A stretch of DNA of 64,000 bases from Sulfurisoma sp963709555 (GTDB lineage: Bacteria; Pseudomonadota; Gammaproteobacteria; Burkholderiales; Rhodocyclaceae). The position numbers and the translations under genes were made by a program. Under the pieces are notes generated by a model. The model saw only the letters and a program-made list of their open reading frames with translations. It was not told where the DNA came from and ran no database searches. Of this stretch, positions 8,379 to 18,146 are shown piece after piece (the first letter of the stretch is position 1; each line of letters begins with the position of its first letter). The stretch spans positions 62,001 through 126,000 of the forward strand of contig CAVPWR010000008.1 of NCBI GenBank assembly GCA_963709555.1, written 5' to 3'.

Positions 8379-9133
8379 GTTGAATTGCCGCGGGTCAGGA
8401 AGTGCCGCACCTTCGGGTCGCCGTTCTTCAGCGCTTCCTGCGGGTGTCCGGTAGCGATCATGGTGTGGGTGTCGGCGTCGAGGTAGACCGAATTGTCGCC
8501 GATCGCGAGGATGCTGGCCACATCGTGCGTTACCACCACCACCGTGGTGCCGAGGCTGTCGCGCAGCTCGACGATCAGCTCGTCGAGTCGTCGCGCCGTC
8601 AGCGGGTCGAGGCCCGAGGAAGGCTCGTCGATCACCAGGATGTCGGGGTCGAGCGCCATGGCCCGGGCCAGACCGGCGCGCTTCTTCATGCCGCCGGAGA
8701 GCTCGGAGGGATAGAAGTCCTCGAAGCCGGCGAGGCCCACCAGCGCCAGTTTGAAGGAGACGATCTCGTCGACCTGGGCGTTGCTCAATGCCGTGTATTC
8801 GTGCAGCGGCAACGAGACGTTCTCGCCCAGCGTCAGCGAGCTCCACAGCGCGCCACCCTGGAAGAGGATGCCGAGCCGGCGTTTGAGTTGCAGCCGCTCC
8901 TCCTCGGCCGCGCCCCAGAAGTCCTCGCCGCCGTAGCTCACCTTGCCCTCGAGCGGCGCCTGCAGGCCGACCAGCGCCCGCATCAGCGTGGTCTTGCCGC
9001 AGCCGTTGCCGCCCATCACGACGAAAATGTCGCTCTTGTTCACGGCGAAGTCGAGGCCGCGCTGCACCACGTACTCGCCGTAGCCCAGCGTGACCTGGCT
9101 GACCTCGATGTGCGGGGCGCCGTTGTTCGTCAT
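8375..9133 (-). CDS. mlaF: ABC transporter ATPase, MlaF-type
   Basis: 252 aa. Walker A GGNGCGKTTLMR near residue 41, Q-loop region LGILFQGGALWSSLT, signature LSGGMKKRAGLARAM, Walker B ILVIDEPSSGLDP, and the H-loop VVVTHDV. The pattern (FQGGALWSSLT; SGGMKKRAGLARA) is that of MlaF/Ttg2A-type lipid-transport ATPases. It powers the MlaE-like permease encoded upstream at 9533-10660. The two genes are separated by about 400 bp of inverted-repeat DNA, unusual for this normally contiguous pair. Confidence 0.9.
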   Translation of the reverse strand: MTNNGAPHIEVSQVTLGYGEYVVQRGLDFAVNKSDIFVVMGGNGCGKTTLMRALVGLQAPLEGKVSYGGEDFWGAAEEERLQLKRRLGILFQGGALWSSLTLGENVSLPLHEYTALSNAQVDEIVSFKLALVGLAGFEDFYPSELSGGMKKRAGLARAMALDPDILVIDEPSSGLDPLTARRLDELIVELRDSLGTTVVVVTHDVASILAIGDNSVYLDADTHTMIATGHPQEALKNGDPKVRHFLTRGNST

Positions 9134-9532
9134 CTAAGTTGGCCCAAGGCGCTGTGCGCCTTCCTCGTTGCATGAGACGCCTTGTTGGTTGGGGGGGCGG
9201 GGCACGCCAAGAGCGCCGGGTGGCCGACGCTGCTCATGTCCTCCGAGCCGGGCTCGGCCCGGCTCTCCCCCTTTACTTCGCTGCGTCGGCCACCCGCCAC
9301 CCTTGGCGAGGAACGCCGGTGCTTCTTGACCACCGAACACCCACGGCGTTCTCCGGTCGGGCCGGTGGGGTGTTCTGCGAAGCGAAGTAAAGGAGGAGGC
9401 AGCGGCCGTAGGCCGATGCCGGGGGACATGAGCGTAGTAGAACGCCCCACCGGCCCGATCGCGTACCCAACGCCGTGTTCCATCTCAGGGCACCCCACCG
9501 GCCGAATCGCGCGCCCAACGTCGTGTTTCATT
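9134..9532. repeat. Mosaic of nested inverted and direct repeats between mlaE and mlaF
   Basis: No convincing gene. Visible structure: a 13-bp perfect inverted repeat GGGTGGCCGACGC (9218-9230) / GCGTCGGCCACCC (9283-9295), with outer arms extending to CGCCAAG...CTTGGCG, enclosing an 8-bp hairpin GAGCCGGG/CCCGGCTC (9245-9265). CCTTTACTTCGC (9270-9281) is complemented by GCGAAGTAAAGG (9381-9392). CGGGCCGGTGGGGTGTTCT (9358-9376) is complemented with one mismatch at 9439-9457. Two imperfect direct copies of a CACCGGCC...CAACG(C/T)CGTGTT unit follow to 9532. It looks like an accreted palindromic element without coding capacity, inside an operon. Confidence 0.7.
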
Positions 9533-10660
9533 TCAGATGCCCAACTGGTAATAGACGACCGTCATCACCGAGGCGACGATGGTGATGAGCAGGATGGCGG
9601 TCACCACAGCCGAGGTCGCGGCATGGCCGACGGCCTCGGCGCTGCGGCCGCACTGCATGCCGCGCAGGCAACCGGCGAAGGCGATCATCGCGCCATAGGC
9701 GCTACCCTTGGAAAGGCCGACGAGGATGTGCGTCATGGTCAGCGCCCGCAACGTCTCGGTGTAGTACTCGAAGACGCCGATGTCGAAAATCGTTACCGCC
9801 ACCATGAGGCCGGCGAGCATGCCGATGAAGCCCGAGTAGAGCGTGAGCAGCGGTACCATCAGCATCAGCGCGAGGATGCGCGGCAGCACCAGGAAGTCGA
9901 CGGCATGGATGCCCAGCGTCTTGAAGGCGTCGATCTCCTCGTTCACCTGCATGGTGCCGAGCTGGGCGGCGAAGGCCGCGCCGGTGCGGCCGGCGATGAT
10001 GACGCCGGTCATCAGCGCGCCGACTTCGCGCACCATGCCGATCGCCACCAGGTCGGCGATGAAGATCTGCGCCCCGACCATCTTCAGCTGGTCGGCGCCG
10101 AGGTAGGCCAGGATGAGGCCGACGAGGAAGCTGATCACCGAGACGATGGGTAGGGCACGCGGCCCGACCTCCTCGATCTCCAGCCAGAGGTCGCGGCTCC
10201 TGAAGCGCGCGCGGCCGGTGGCGAGTCGCCCCAGCGATTGCGTGATCTCGCCGAGGAAGGCGAGCATCGCCGGGATGCCGCGGAAGAATTCGAGGGTGGC
10301 GGTGCCGACCTGGGCGAAGATGCCGACCGGGCCGCTGTCGCGGCCGGGCACGGTCTGCTCGGGCACGGCCAGCGCCATCGCCAGCAGGCGCTGCGTACCC
10401 GGCGGCAGGCCGGCGGTGTCGGCGGCGATGCCGCGCGCTGCGCAGGTTTTGAGGATGCTGCCGAGGAAGCTCAGCAGCCCGGTGTCCCAGTCCTTGAGTT
10501 GCGTCGCGTCGAAGCGGACCTGGCGCACGCCGCCATCGAGCTTCGCCGTGACGAGGTCGGGCGCGGGCAGGGTTTCCTCCATGCACCAGCGGCCGCCGAG
10601 CGATATCTCCAGCTCACCGGCGCCGGTTGGCCGTGCTTCGAGTTGCCATGCCTGGTCCAT
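9533..10660 (-). CDS. mlaE: MlaE-family lipid transporter permease with N-terminal STAS-like domain
   Basis: 375 aa. Residues about 1-105 resemble a STAS domain (LEISLGGRWCMEETLPAPD...VRFDATQLKDWDTGLLSFL), as in permeases where the MlaB-like module is fused. Residues about 120-375 are the MlaE fold with five or six membrane helices and the diagnostic VREVGALMTGVIIAGRTGAAFAAQLGTM and EEIDAFKTLGIHAVDFLVLPR. It forms the inner-membrane channel of the lipid transporter with the ATPase and MCE protein encoded downstream. No MlaC or auxiliary lipoprotein gene is seen nearby. Confidence 0.88.
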   Translation of the reverse strand: MDQAWQLEARPTGAGELEISLGGRWCMEETLPAPDLVTAKLDGGVRQVRFDATQLKDWDTGLLSFLGSILKTCAARGIAADTAGLPPGTQRLLAMALAVPEQTVPGRDSGPVGIFAQVGTATLEFFRGIPAMLAFLGEITQSLGRLATGRARFRSRDLWLEIEEVGPRALPIVSVISFLVGLILAYLGADQLKMVGAQIFIADLVAIGMVREVGALMTGVIIAGRTGAAFAAQLGTMQVNEEIDAFKTLGIHAVDFLVLPRILALMLMVPLLTLYSGFIGMLAGLMVAVTIFDIGVFEYYTETLRALTMTHILVGLSKGSAYGAMIAFAGCLRGMQCGRSAEAVGHAATSAVVTAILLITIVASVMTVVYYQLGI

Positions 10661-10678
10661 GGCCGCTGGAGTACAGCC

Positions 10679-12160
<1,482 letters not shown>

Positions 12161-12412
12161 TGGAATCTCCTGAATCGGCCCGCCCCTTGCCAGGGGTACC
12201 GGTTCAGGCAGAATGCTTCGTGGTTTGGTGAAGTGCCCGGACCCGGACGCTTCAGACAGGTTGGCGCCAACCGGCAGGGCGCACTGGGAGACGATTCTAG
12301 CCCAAATTGCCCTCGCAGAATCAGGGGCTTGTCGATGGAGCTGCTTCTTGGGGCTGGATAACACGGCCAATAGTCCTATCATCCGTTCCATCGGATCAAT
12401 AGGGGCAATCGG
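12161..12412. other. Divergent intergenic region between rhlE and the TAXI gene
   Basis: 250 bp, holding the ribosome-binding site and presumably the promoter of rhlE on one side and of the TAXI gene on the other. No clear consensus boxes or ORF beyond an unsupported extension of the helicase frame. Confidence 0.5.
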
Positions 12413-13756
12413 ATGGTAAGCCGCCGCAAGCTGCGCCGCATCAGCGAGTATTCATCACGCGACCTGCTGTTGGTCGGCATTCCGTTGCTGCTTCTGGTGG
12501 TTGCCGGCTTCTGGGCGGCGTCGCGCTTCATCCAGCCGGCGCCGCCCGATATGCTGATACTCAGCAGCGGGGGGGAGGGCGGTGCCTACCAGCGCTACGC
12601 CGCTTCCTACAAGGAGGTGCTCGCCCGCTACGGCATCCGCCTGGTCGAGAAAACCTCCGCCGGTTCCACCGAGAATCTGCAACGCCTGCGCGATCCGAAC
12701 TACGCGGTCGATGCGGCCTTCCTGCAGGGCGGCACGGCGCGCGTCCAGGAAAGCGACTCCCTGCAATCTCTCGGCGGCCTCTACCATGAGCCGCTGTGGA
12801 TTTTCTATCGTGCCGATTTGCCGCGCGGCAAAAACGATGCAGTTGCGGGCGTCGCCTGGCTCAAGGGCAGGCGCGTTGCCATTGGCGCGGCGGGCAGCGG
12901 CGCCAATCACCTGGCGCGGGAGATCCTGCAGGCCCACCAGATGGACGAGAAGAACGTCACCCTGGTGGAGCAGGGCGGCCTCGGCCTGGGCCAGGCGCTG
13001 GCGGCGCGGAAGATCGACGCGGCCTTCGTCGTCGGCCCGGTGAAATCCGCGGCGGTGTGGATTCTGCTGACGACCCCGGGCGTGCGGCTGATGAATCTGG
13101 CGCATGCAGATGCCTACTCCCGGCGCTTCCCCTACCTCTCCAAGGTCGTGCTGCCGCGTGGCGCCATCGACCTCGAAGCCGACGTACCTGCGGAAGACAT
13201 CACCCTGGTGGCGCCGACGGCGACGCTGGTGGTGCGCGAGGACACCCACCCGGTCCTGAAGGGGCTGCTGATGCAGGTGATGGCGGAAGTGCATGGGGAC
13301 CCCGGCCTCTTCAGCCGCCCCGGCGAATTCCCGCGCCCCGCCGGCGGCGATTTTCCCCTGTCGCCCGAGGCGGAGCGCTATTACAAGTCAGGCAAGCCCT
13401 TCCTGCAGCGCTACCTGCCGTTCTGGGTGGCGGTGCAACTCGATCGCCTGGTGGTGATGCTGATCCCCTTGCTGGCCTTGCTGGTGCCGCTGGTCAAGAT
13501 CGCGCCGACGCTCTATGGCTGGCGGGTACGCTCGAGAATATTCCGCAGCTATGGCGAGCTCAAACTGCTCGAGGCGGAAGTGGAGGATCAACCCGGAAAG
13601 CTCACCCGCGAGGAGTGGCTGGCGCGGCTGGATGCCCTGGAGCAGGTCATCAACCGCATTTCGACGCCGCTGGCATTTTCCGACATGCTCTACACGCTGC
13701 GCAGCCACGTCGGCATTGCGCGGCAGAACATCCTCAAGAGGCTTGCGCCGCCCTGA
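12413..13756 (+). CDS. TAXI-family TRAP-type solute-binding protein, membrane anchored
   Basis: 447 aa. An N-terminal membrane helix (about residues 19-42) is followed by a TAXI/NMT1-like periplasmic binding domain (LSSGGEGGAYQRYAASYKEVL, KTSAGSTENLQRL, GAAGSGANHLAREIL). There is then a second hydrophobic segment near 345-370 (LDRLVVMLIPLLALLVPLV) and an 80-residue cytoplasmic helical tail. No TRAP permease gene adjoins it, so this is the solo, double-anchored variant rather than a free periplasmic binding protein. Ligand unknown; sensing rather than transport is possible. Its 3' end overlaps the convergent heptose gene by 23 bases. Confidence 0.85.
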   Translation: MVSRRKLRRISEYSSRDLLLVGIPLLLLVVAGFWAASRFIQPAPPDMLILSSGGEGGAYQRYAASYKEVLARYGIRLVEKTSAGSTENLQRLRDPNYAVDAAFLQGGTARVQESDSLQSLGGLYHEPLWIFYRADLPRGKNDAVAGVAWLKGRRVAIGAAGSGANHLAREILQAHQMDEKNVTLVEQGGLGLGQALAARKIDAAFVVGPVKSAAVWILLTTPGVRLMNLAHADAYSRRFPYLSKVVLPRGAIDLEADVPAEDITLVAPTATLVVREDTHPVLKGLLMQVMAEVHGDPGLFSRPGEFPRPAGGDFPLSPEAERYYKSGKPFLQRYLPFWVAVQLDRLVVMLIPLLALLVPLVKIAPTLYGWRVRSRIFRSYGELKLLEAEVEDQPGKLTREEWLARLDALEQVINRISTPLAFSDMLYTLRSHVGIARQNILKRLAPP

Positions 13757-14231
13757 TTTTGCCGACGAGTTCGGTGGTCGAGCGCTGGTGCAGGAAGGGA
13801 ATCGAATGCACCGCGCCGCCCCAGCCCAGCACTTCGGTGGAACCGACGATGCGCTCGATCGGCCAGTCGCCGCCCTTGACCAGCACGTCGGGACGCGCTT
13901 CGAGAATTCGCGCCAGCGGCGTGTCCTCGTCGAACCAGGTGACCAGCGTCACGCAGCTCAGCGCCGCCATCACGGCCAGCCGATCCTCGAGCGGGTTGAG
14001 CGGGCGGTCGCCGCCCTTGCCCAGGCGCTTGACCGATGCGTCGCTGTTGAGCGCGACCAGCAGTGAATTGCCCAATGCGCGCGCCTGCGCCAGGTAGGTG
14101 ACGTGGCCGCGGTGCAGGATGTCGAAACAGCCATTGGTGAACACCAGCGGCCGCGGTACGCCGGCGAGGCGCTCGGCCAGCGCTGCGGGCGCGCAGATCT
14201 TGGCTTCGAAGGTGGGGGACGGGTAGGGCAT
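13734..14231 (-). CDS. rfaE2: D-glycero-beta-D-manno-heptose 1-phosphate adenylyltransferase
   Basis: 165 aa nucleotidyltransferase matching the C-terminal half of HldE. It shows VFTNGCFDILHRGHVTYLAQAR (HxGH class motif), LVALNSDASVKRLGKG, EDRLAVMAAL and the ending GAVHSIPFLHQRSTTELVGKI. It transfers AMP from ATP to heptose-1-phosphate, the last activation step before epimerisation to the ADP-heptose used for LPS inner core. Its ATG overlaps the stop of the BON-domain gene by one base. The sugar isomerase-type gene at 14887-15480 two genes upstream fits either the same pathway or the diaA-dolP cluster. Confidence 0.93.
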   Translation of the reverse strand: MPYPSPTFEAKICAPAALAERLAGVPRPLVFTNGCFDILHRGHVTYLAQARALGNSLLVALNSDASVKRLGKGGDRPLNPLEDRLAVMAALSCVTLVTWFDEDTPLARILEARPDVLVKGGDWPIERIVGSTEVLGWGGAVHSIPFLHQRSTTELVGKIRAAQAS

Positions 14232-14890
14232 TACTTGGCCGGCGCCGGCGCCGGCTGGCCGCCGCTTTGAGTCGGCTTGTTGGCGGGGTCGTCGAGACGC
14301 TTGGCCTGGGCTTCGGGCACGATCTCGAACACCCTTACGACCTTGCGCACGCCCCCGGTGGTGCGGGCCACTTCGACCGCGGCGTCGGCCTCGCGCTGCG
14401 AGACGATGCCGATCAGGTAGACGACGCTGTTCTCGGTGACGACCTTGACGACATTGATCGGGAACTTGTTGGCGTCGAGGAATCGGCCCTTTACTTTGGA
14501 GGTGATGTAGGAGTCGTTGCTGCGCGCCGACAGCGAACTGACCGCGGCGATCTCGAGTTCGTTGCTGATGGCCTTGACGTCGGGCACCGCCGCAGCGATC
14601 TTCTCGGCCTCGGCCTTGGCGACGTCGTCCGCCACCTCGCCGGTCAGCAGCAACGAGCGGTTGTAGCTGGTGACATTGACATGGGCCTTTTCGCCGAAGC
14701 GCTCGTCGATGCGGTTGGCGGCGCGGATCTCGATGCCCTGGTCGGCGATGTAGGTCTCGCTGGTGCGGCGGTCACTCACCATCAGCGCGCCGGCACCGGC
14801 GCCAACGGCAACTGCACCGACGCAACCGCTCAGTTGCGGCACCGCCGCAGCCATCAACAGCAAAAAGGCAAATCGCAGGTTTTGGGTCAT
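14231..14890 (-). CDS. dolP: BON-domain outer-membrane lipoprotein, DolP-like
   Basis: 219 aa from ATG 14890. Lipoprotein signal MTQNLRFAFLLLMAAAVPQLSGC with the cysteine near residue 23, then two BON domains (DERFGEKAHVNVTSYNRSLLLTGEV and SKVKGRFLDANKFPINVVKVVTENSVVYLIG). The C-terminal tail is rich in Pro, Ala and Gly. In E. coli the homologous DolP (YraP) localises to the outer membrane and division site and supports envelope integrity. The gene follows the SIS-domain gene with an ATGA overlap, the same order as yraN-diaA-dolP in enterics. Confidence 0.88.
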   Translation of the reverse strand: MTQNLRFAFLLLMAAAVPQLSGCVGAVAVGAGAGALMVSDRRTSETYIADQGIEIRAANRIDERFGEKAHVNVTSYNRSLLLTGEVADDVAKAEAEKIAAAVPDVKAISNELEIAAVSSLSARSNDSYITSKVKGRFLDANKFPINVVKVVTENSVVYLIGIVSQREADAAVEVARTTGGVRKVVRVFEIVPEAQAKRLDDPANKPTQSGGQPAPAPAK

Positions 14891-15480
14891 GTTTCTTCTC
14901 CGAGAATCAGGGCGTCGATACCGTCGCACAGGCAATGCAACGTGAGCAGGTGGACTTCCTGGATGCGCGCCGTGCGCTCGGCCGGCACGCACAGATGGAC
15001 ATCGCCGGGGGCCAGCAGTTCATTCATTTTGCCGCCGCCCTTGCCGGTCAGGGCGACCACGCGGACGCCCCGGCCGTGGGCGACTTTCATCGCTTCGATC
15101 ACGTTGGGCGAGTTGCCCGAGGTCGAAATCGCCAGCAGCACGTCCCCTGCGCGGCCGAGCGCGGCGACCTGCTTGGCGAACACCTGGTCGTAAGCGTAGT
15201 CGTTGGCGATCGAGGTCAGCGTCGAGGTGTCGGTGGTCAGCGCGATGGCCGCCAGCGGCGCCCGCTCCTTCTCGAAGCGGTTCAGCAGTTCGGCGGCGAA
15301 GTGCTGCGAGTCGGCGGCCGAGCCGCCGTTGCCGCAGGCCATCACCTTGCCGCCGGCGCGCAAGGCGTCGGCCATCAGGTGGACGGCGGCCTCGATCGGG
15401 GAGGCCATCGCGGCCATCGCGGCCTGCTTGGCGGCGATGCTTTCGGCGAACTGGGATTGGATGCGTTGGGAAAGGCTCAT
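14887..15480 (-). CDS. SIS-domain phosphosugar protein (DiaA/GmhA)
   Basis: 197 aa. SIS-domain motifs: GGKVMACGNGGSAADSQHFAAELLNRF, TSTLTSIANDYAYDQVFAKQV, LLAISTSGNSPNVIEAM and ERTARIQEVHLLTLHCLCDGID. It could be sedoheptulose-7-phosphate isomerase (GmhA, ADP-heptose pathway) or the DnaA-binding paralogue DiaA. The order yraN-(HIRAN)-SIS-dolP, next to rsmI, is the diaA neighbourhood of enterics; the rfaE2 gene two genes downstream argues for a heptose role. The sequence alone does not separate them. Confidence 0.88.
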   Translation of the reverse strand: MSLSQRIQSQFAESIAAKQAAMAAMASPIEAAVHLMADALRAGGKVMACGNGGSAADSQHFAAELLNRFEKERAPLAAIALTTDTSTLTSIANDYAYDQVFAKQVAALGRAGDVLLAISTSGNSPNVIEAMKVAHGRGVRVVALTGKGGGKMNELLAPGDVHLCVPAERTARIQEVHLLTLHCLCDGIDALILGEET

Positions 15481-15532
15481 GATGGCGCGATTCTAGCGGG
15501 CGGCGGTGACGGCCGGCTTACGAAAAGGCCGG

Positions 15533-15898
15533 CTAAAGGATGACAAATACCTCGATCCGCACCCGTCGCCAGGGATTGCGGTTGGGCAGCAGCGCGGCGA
15601 TGCGGGCTTCCACCCGACCGCCGTGGTCCATTTCGGCCGCCACGGCACGATTTTCGGCGCGCGGCAGGTAGCCCAGCTTGCGGCCGCGCCAGTCGATACG
15701 TACGGCATTGGCATCGTGGGGGTTGTCGGGTTCGCGCGTCAGCGTGACGCCATCGCCGACTTTCATCTCCTGCCAGAGGACCTCGGCCTCGTAATACTGT
15801 GCGCCGGCCAGCGGCGAGTTTTGCACCAGGACCTTGATGCTCTGCGCCGAAGCGGCCGCGCCGAACAGCAGGAACAGGCTAATCAGCGCGAAACGCAT
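15533..15898 (-). CDS. Secreted HIRAN-domain protein
   Basis: 121 aa from ATG 15898, with signal peptide MRFALISLFLLFGAAASAQS. The remainder is a HIRAN-type fold: VLVQNSPLAGAQYYEAEVLW, then VTLTREPDNPHDANAVRIDW and KLGYLPRAENRAVAAEM. HIRAN domains usually bind DNA ends within cytoplasmic helicases, so a stand-alone exported version is functionally obscure. It starts inside the end of yraN (about 20-base overlap), suggesting co-expression. Confidence 0.75.
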   Translation of the reverse strand: MRFALISLFLLFGAAASAQSIKVLVQNSPLAGAQYYEAEVLWQEMKVGDGVTLTREPDNPHDANAVRIDWRGRKLGYLPRAENRAVAAEMDHGGRVEARIAALLPNRNPWRRVRIEVFVIL

Positions 15899-16224
15899 CC
15901 CGGATCCATTCCAGTGTCTGTCCGTCGCTGAGCACCGCATCGAAGCGGCACGGCGTCTCGCCGTGGCGCGCCAGCCAGTGGCGGGCGGCGAGGATCAGCC
16001 GCTGCTGCTTGGCGGACGTGATGCTGGCCGCGGCTCCGCCATAGTCCTGGCGCGTGCGCAGCCGCACTTCGACGAACACCGTCGTCGCGCCGTCACGGCA
16101 GACCAGGTCGATCTCGCCGCCCTTGACGCGGAAGTTGCGCTCGATCACGTGCAGGCCGCGCGCTGCCAAGCAATTGCGCCGCCGCGCCTTCCGCCGCGTC
16201 GCCTTTGGCTTGCCTCGCCGTCAT
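15879..16224 (-). CDS. yraN: YraN/UPF0102 endonuclease-like protein, frame break
   Basis: Start ATG 16224 (MTARQAKGDAAEGAAAQLL). One extra base near 16166 shifts the frame; the conserved sequence continues as AARGLHVIERNFRVKGGEID, then FVEVRLRTRQDYGGAAASI, and ends WIRDAFRAD. The E-I-D-L-V...F-V-E-V-(K/R) pattern is the restriction-endonuclease-like core of UPF0102. Biochemical role is unsettled. Divergent from rsmI with only about 20 bp between starts. Without the correction a TTG-started 96-aa ORF lacking the N-terminus remains. Confidence 0.78.
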
Positions 16225-16245
16225 TGCGCTGCAAGAATGCCGTGC

Positions 16246-17088
16246 ATGGACATCGGAACATTGTATGTGGTCGCCACGCCGATCGGGAATCTCGGCGACA
16301 TCAGCGCGCGTGCGCTCGAAATGCTGCGCGCGGCCGACGTCATCGCCTGCGAGGACACCCGCCACACGCGCCACCTGCTCGATCACTTCGGCATCCGCGC
16401 CCCCGCCTTCGCCCTGCACCAGCACAACGAGCGCGAGGCGGCGGAGCGGGTGATCGCGCTGCTGGCCGAGGGCAAGCGGGTGGCGCTGGTGTCGGATGCC
16501 GGCACGCCCGGCATCTCCGACCCCGGGGCGAAGGCGGTCGCTGCCGTGCGCGCAGCCGGCTACAAGGTCGTGCCGTTGCCGGGGCCGAGCGCGGCCAGCG
16601 TCGCGCTGTCGGCGGCGGGGCTGGCCGACGAGCGCTTTCTCTTCGCCGGCTTCCTCCCGGCAAAAGTCGGCGCTCGCGGCACGGTGATCGCCGAGCTGGC
16701 GGCCGTGCCGGCAGCGCTGGTTTTCTACGAGGCGCCGCACCGCGTCGAGGAAACCGTCGCCGATCTCGCCGCGCGGCTCGAGCCGGTGCGCACGCTGGTG
16801 ATCGCGCGCGAGCTGACCAAGCATTTCGAGCAGATCGCCGCCATGCCGCTGGCCGAGGGCCCGGCCTGGCTGGCCGCCGACGCCAACCGCCGCCGCGGCG
16901 AGTTCGTGCTGATCGTCTCCGGTCCGCCGCCGCGCGAAGGACTCGACGCGGAAACCGAGCGCGTGCTGCAGGCGCTGCTGGCCGAACTGCCGACCAAGCA
17001 GGCCGCCAAGCTCGCCGCCGAGATCACCGGCCAGCCCAAGAACGCGCTTTACCAGCGGGCGCTGGCGCTCAAGGACAGCGACGTATAA
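16246..17088 (+). CDS. rsmI: 16S rRNA (cytidine-1402 2'-O)-methyltransferase
   Basis: 280 aa. TLYVVATPIGNLGDISARAL, IACEDTRHTRHLLDHF, VSDAGTPGISDPG, PLPGPSAASVALSAAGL and FYEAPHRVEET are the SAM-binding tetrapyrrole-methylase-fold motifs of RsmI (YraL). It methylates the ribose of C1402 in the 16S decoding centre. Start ATG 16246 was chosen by alignment with the family; ATG 16237 in the same frame is possible. The gene carries a copy of the dispersed motif (16661-16674) encoding AKVGA at a variable position of the protein. Confidence 0.93.
   Translation: MDIGTLYVVATPIGNLGDISARALEMLRAADVIACEDTRHTRHLLDHFGIRAPAFALHQHNEREAAERVIALLAEGKRVALVSDAGTPGISDPGAKAVAAVRAAGYKVVPLPGPSAASVALSAAGLADERFLFAGFLPAKVGARGTVIAELAAVPAALVFYEAPHRVEETVADLAARLEPVRTLVIARELTKHFEQIAAMPLAEGPAWLAADANRRRGEFVLIVSGPPPREGLDAETERVLQALLAELPTKQAAKLAAEITGQPKNALYQRALALKDSDV
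16662..16674. repeat. Dispersed 13-base motif copy within rsmI (minus orientation)
   Basis: AAAAGTCGGCGCT, reverse complement of the motif, encoding AKVGA. The aminotransferase gene encodes the same KVGA with its copy, read in the same frame of the motif. Confidence 0.75.
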
Positions 17089-17096
17089 TTTCGGCC

Positions 17097-18146
17097 ATGC
17101 AACCGCTGACACAAGAGCTGACCATCGCCCGCCCCGACGACTGGCACCTGCACCTGCGCGACGGCGCGGCCATGGCCGCCGTGCTGCCGGACACGGCGCG
17201 GCGCTTTGCCCGCGCCATCGTCATGCCCAACCTCAAGCCGCCGGTGACTACGGTCCAGCAGGCGGGCGCCTACCGCGAGCGCATCATCAGGGCGCTGCCT
17301 TCCGGCATGAAGTTCGAGCCGCTGATGACGCTCTACCTTACCGACATGTTGCCGCCCGCCGAGATCGACGCCGCAAAGTCGAGCGGTTTCGTGCACGCGG
17401 TGAAGCTTTACCCGGCGGGCGCGACCACCAATTCCGATGCCGGCGTCACCGACCTGAAGAAATGCGCGGCGACGCTGGCGCGCATGGAGGCGCTGGGACT
17501 GCCGCTGCTGGTCCATGGCGAGGTGACCGACCCGGCGGTGGATGTCTTCGACCGCGAGGCGGTGTTCATCGACAGGGTGCTGCTGCCGCTGCTCAAGGAT
17601 TTCCCCGGGCTGAAGCTGGTGCTCGAGCACATCACGACGCGCGATGGCGTCGATTTCGTCAAGGCGCAGGGCGCCAACGTCGGCGGCACGCTGACCGCGC
17701 ATCACCTGCTGTTGAACCGCAACGCCATGTTCGCCGGCGGCATGCGTCCGCACCACTACTGCCTGCCAGTGTTGAAGCGCGAGACGCATCGCCAGGCGCT
17801 GGTCGCCGCGGCGGTATCGGGCAGCCCCAGGTTTTTTCTCGGCACCGACTCGGCGCCGCATGGCAGGAGCACCAAGGAGGCGGCCTGCGGTTGTGCCGGC
17901 TGCTACACCGCGCACGCCGGCATCGAGCTCTATGCCGAGGTCTTCGAGGCAGCGGGAGCGCTGGACCGGCTGGAAGGATTCGCCAGCCATTTCGGCCCCG
18001 ACTACTACGGTCTGCCGCGCAACGCCGAGACGATCACCCTGGTGAAGGATGCGTGGGCCGTGCCTGCCGCGCAGGCCTTTCTCGACAATGACCCGCTGGT
18101 GCCGCTGCGCGCCGGCGAAATCGTGGCCTGGAGGTTGCAGTCTTGA
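17097..18146 (+). CDS. pyrC: Dihydroorotase, class II
   Basis: 349 aa. DDWHLHLRDG (zinc ligands HxH near residue 17), MPNLKPPVTTV, VKLYPAGATTNSD (the carbamylated lysine), LPLLVHGEV, VLEHITT and FLGTDSAPH (catalytic Asp) match E. coli-type PyrC. It closes carbamoyl-aspartate to dihydroorotate in pyrimidine synthesis. A possible -10 (TATAAT at 17084-17089) overlaps the end of rsmI, without a good -35. Its stop overlaps the TTG start of the next gene. Confidence 0.95.
   Translation: MQPLTQELTIARPDDWHLHLRDGAAMAAVLPDTARRFARAIVMPNLKPPVTTVQQAGAYRERIIRALPSGMKFEPLMTLYLTDMLPPAEIDAAKSSGFVHAVKLYPAGATTNSDAGVTDLKKCAATLARMEALGLPLLVHGEVTDPAVDVFDREAVFIDRVLLPLLKDFPGLKLVLEHITTRDGVDFVKAQGANVGGTLTAHHLLLNRNAMFAGGMRPHHYCLPVLKRETHRQALVAAAVSGSPRFFLGTDSAPHGRSTKEAACGCAGCYTAHAGIELYAEVFEAAGALDRLEGFASHFGPDYYGLPRNAETITLVKDAWAVPAAQAFLDNDPLVPLRAGEIVAWRLQS

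Noticed and set aside
9182..10153. 323-aa plus-strand ORF opposite mlaE extending through the repeat region
   Set aside because: No domain, atypical composition (Asp/His/Gly-rich), and antisense to a well-conserved permease gene.
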